Positions 62,166-64,000 of a stretch of 64,000 nucleotides of DNA are shown here, piece after piece (positions within the stretch are counted from its first letter, which is position 1; every line of letters begins with the position of its first letter). The stretch spans positions 494,477 through 558,476 of the forward strand of contig MEHQ01002986.1 of the NCBI GenBank assembly GCA_008828725.1, in the 5' to 3' direction. A program made the position numbers and the translations under genes. The stretch comes from Saccharina japonica (taxonomy: Eukaryota > Sar > Phaeophyceae > Laminariales > Laminariaceae). The notes under the pieces are model-generated. The model saw only the letters and a list, made by a program, of their open reading frames with translations, made no database searches and was not told where the DNA came from.

Positions 62166-62455
62166 ATCTCTAACACACAATTCGTACCAGATACAGTACC
62201 CAATATATGATGATTTCTTGGCTGGTTTCACGTGTTTTTGGATGTTTGAAAAAAAATCAAATCACGAGAAGGTTTCGAGCTAACCCAACCCAACCCTAGG
62301 TAACCCTAACCCCAACCCTAGTCCAGGCTCAGGCTCGACCCACGCGCGCCGCTTCGCCGCGCGTTTTGGACAAAATCTGAAAACATGTGCGGACCACCAC
62401 ACAAACCGAAATAGTATACGTACGTAGTCGGTACTTTATCTGGTAAAAAACACGG
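62166..62455 (-). mobile_element. MITE-E, reversed copy
   Basis: ACACAATTCGTACCAGATAC at the left and GTCGGTACTTTATCTGGTA at the right. The interior reads, in reverse, as in 36086-36393: AACCCAACCCAACCCTAGG, CCCTAACCCCAACCC, CGCGCGTTTTGGACAAAAT, TGCGGACCACCACACAA. Confidence 0.8.
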
Positions 62456-62470
62456 TAAATGCTACAACTT

Positions 62471-62555
62471 TACCCCAATTCAGGACTGAAAAAACGTATC
62501 CCACACTAATTCCAAGTAGTTTGTCCCCAAAAACGGGGGAGGGACCAGTTCTCAA
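62471..62555 (+). mobile_element. MITE-C copy
   Basis: CCCCAATTCAGGACTG to GGGAGGGACCAGTTCTCAAG; the interior CACACTAATTCCAAGTAGTT is typical; terminal TTAA mutated. Confidence 0.75.
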
Positions 62556-62698
62556 GGCAGCCGGCACTACTCAACCGGTACACACTGTTGTAGAGGGGGC
62601 ACTATTACACCGCTGTATTCATTTTCCAGGTCGTGATGGCGGGTGGGGGTCGTTCGTACATGTGTGACATTTTGCATGGTCTCTCCATCCGTGGGATA

Positions 62699-62922
62699 AT
62701 TATTATTCTCTTTGCCATCCGACAATGTGCAGCATGATCTTCAGCGTTGATCACTCATAAAACTCCCAAAAGCAGAAGACCACGGAAACCAAGGAAACCT
62801 ATGCGTACAGTCTAACACCCTTCTATGTCTGCTTCCCGCCGAGATTTATCCATAATACTATATTTGTTGTCCTTGCTCCCTCCTCCTTCCCAATATGCAC
62901 TCTTTACGTTCAATACTTAAGT
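62699..62922 (+). repeat. Repeat I, second copy
   Basis: Direct-orientation match to 23067-23286, roughly 90% alike by eye, 39.6 kb away. Confidence 0.85.
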
Positions 62923-63089
62923 CCTAAGCCGCATCTAAGCTCCATCCCCACGCCATCGGTGTGGGTCTGTCTTCCCCCCCCCCCTGCTCCTCCTCGCTTC
63001 CTGGCGGCCCCTGAGCTGAAGTTTGAAGCGTGAAACCCTCCTGGAGATGGCGACCTGTGTGGTCACCGAGACGATTTGCATGATTCACC

Positions 63090-63390
63090 CACTTGATGCG
63101 CGTTTCATTCGTGCGTGGGATTATCTTATTAAAAAAACCCTGCAAGATTCACTCGAAAAAATATGTCGCCCGCTCGTACGCGCCCGCCTGTGCTTGTTCG
63201 TGGGATAAAGCCGTCGTGCTGCGCGGCCTTTTTTTCTCCTTCGTTAGATATTCCACCCCTCTCCCTGCGCCCCCATCATTTCGTGGGATAATCTTCCCGT
63301 CGTACTGCTGCGCTTTATTGGTGGGATGATCCACCTACGGTGGTAGTACTACGCCCTTCATTTTGGTGGGATACTCCATCCCCCGTACGT
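63090..63390 (+). repeat. GTGGGATAAT motif series
   Basis: Four or five copies of CGTGGGAT(A/T)AT or GGTGGGATGATCC spaced 45-85 bases apart, each followed by CGTACTGCTG-like text in part. Confidence 0.5.
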
Positions 63391-64000
63391 ACTGCTCCTG
63401 TTAGTGATAGGTACTTCGCTACAGCAGTGGCCAGTAGCCTACCGAGTCGCTGATCGGTAACATAGTCGTCTATAAGTCAGAGCGCAGTAGCACGATCTAT
63501 CCACGTACGTACGTACCACAACAACAGGATATACTTGATATAAGAAGAGAGGTATTGTTTGGTACTCAAAATACACGTAAGAAGAACGCTCCAAGAAAAT
63601 TCTCCTGGTAGTCGTTCGTCGTAGTTCGGCGCAATAGCAATAAGTAACACTCACGAGCACGCACCGAGAACGACCACGAGGACGCACCGAAAACGATCTC
63701 GAGCACGCACCATCTGTATCGATGCTGGGAACGCTGCTAAGTATCGATACTGGGAACGTTGACGTAGCTCGGGCAGTACATGGTCCGGGATTAGCCGTAG
63801 GGCGTGCGTCTTGCTGAGAGCTGACTGATGGTGGCACCCCCATCCTTGTTCGTACTCGTGTGGCGTGTTGGCTTCAAGTCATTGTATTATTAGTCGTCCC
63901 ACAGGGTAGGGGCAACGAGGAGTGCCCTCAGGAGTCCAGGAGCTTTCACACCCAGGTCCAAAAGACAAAAATGCGGTGTAACCTACAAAAGGTTAATAGC
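63391..64000. other. No gene seen; short CGAGCACGCACC repeat
   Basis: CACGAGCACGCACCGAGAAC and two diverged ~23-base copies at 63652-63715, and a GATACTGGGAACG duplication (63721-63760). The reverse 134-codon frame here is unrecognised. Confidence 0.4.

Overview
This window is eukaryotic nuclear DNA. Genes are interrupted by GT-AG introns, the non-coding DNA is AT-rich with many microsatellites, and coding exons are GC-rich. tRNA-derived SINEs, a LINE and several MITE families are present, and there is one assembly gap (positions 50033-50389). No bacterial features, rRNA genes or CRISPR arrays were seen. The gene style and the cellulose-synthase-like enzyme would fit a photosynthetic stramenopile, possibly brown-alga-like, but this is an inference and not a proof.

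The one well-supported gene is on the + strand at about 41.8-55.5 kb. It encodes a processive family-2 glycosyltransferase (cellulose/beta-glucan synthase-like). I reconstruct ten exons whose splice phases all agree: exon 1 (41823, possibly 41769, to 44580), 46725-46884, 50485-50736, 51099-51364, 52067-52216, 52533-52727, 53291-53466, 54264-54344, 54830-54922 and 55418-55508. Exons 2-10 encode 487 residues with about six membrane segments and the D, DxD, SED and QxxRW motifs. Exon 1 adds about 920 residues of low-complexity sequence and contains an apparent one-base frameshift. A second, weaker coding candidate is a low-complexity exon at 20919-21434.

Almost everything else is repeats. Names used below: MITE-A (TA target, ends CCACTCTGTCCC, about 80 bp, Stowaway/Tc1-mariner-like); MITE-B (TA target, ends TTACGGGGGACC, about 100 bp); MITE-C (TTAA target, ends CCCATTCAGAACTG, about 75-90 bp, piggyBac-like); MITE-D (ends AGGACACCTAATAAG, about 170 bp); MITE-E (about 300 bp, carries TTAGGG-like repeats); element F (453 bp, 6-bp duplication); foldback G; R1 (up to 240 bp, ends in CA or CAA microsatellite); R2 (about 125 bp, ends at a T tract); S1 (tRNA-headed SINE with A tail); L1 (LINE whose 3' end is followed by poly-C); S2 (short repeat with an L1-like GAGTAC-poly-C end); H and I (short dispersed repeats). 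Tandem arrays fill 14.4-15.2, 18.4-18.8, 23.5-26.0, 30.4-30.6, 33.0-34.5, 47.1, 55.0-55.8, 56.6-56.9 and 57.7-58.5 kb.

The most interesting signals are: (1) strong excess of two short motifs, TATTAATA and TACC(A/T)GGTA, which several internal with/without comparisons show to be 6- and 7-base insertions at TA sites, and which match the expected excision scars of MITE-B and MITE-A; (2) repeated, decayed copies of the 3' ends of two glycosyltransferase exons, together with their 5' splice sites, in the introns that follow; (3) sense-oriented L1/S2 3' ends with poly-C tails placed just upstream of acceptor sites in four or five of the nine introns; (4) an array of about ten CCAAT boxes starting at the gene's stop codon.
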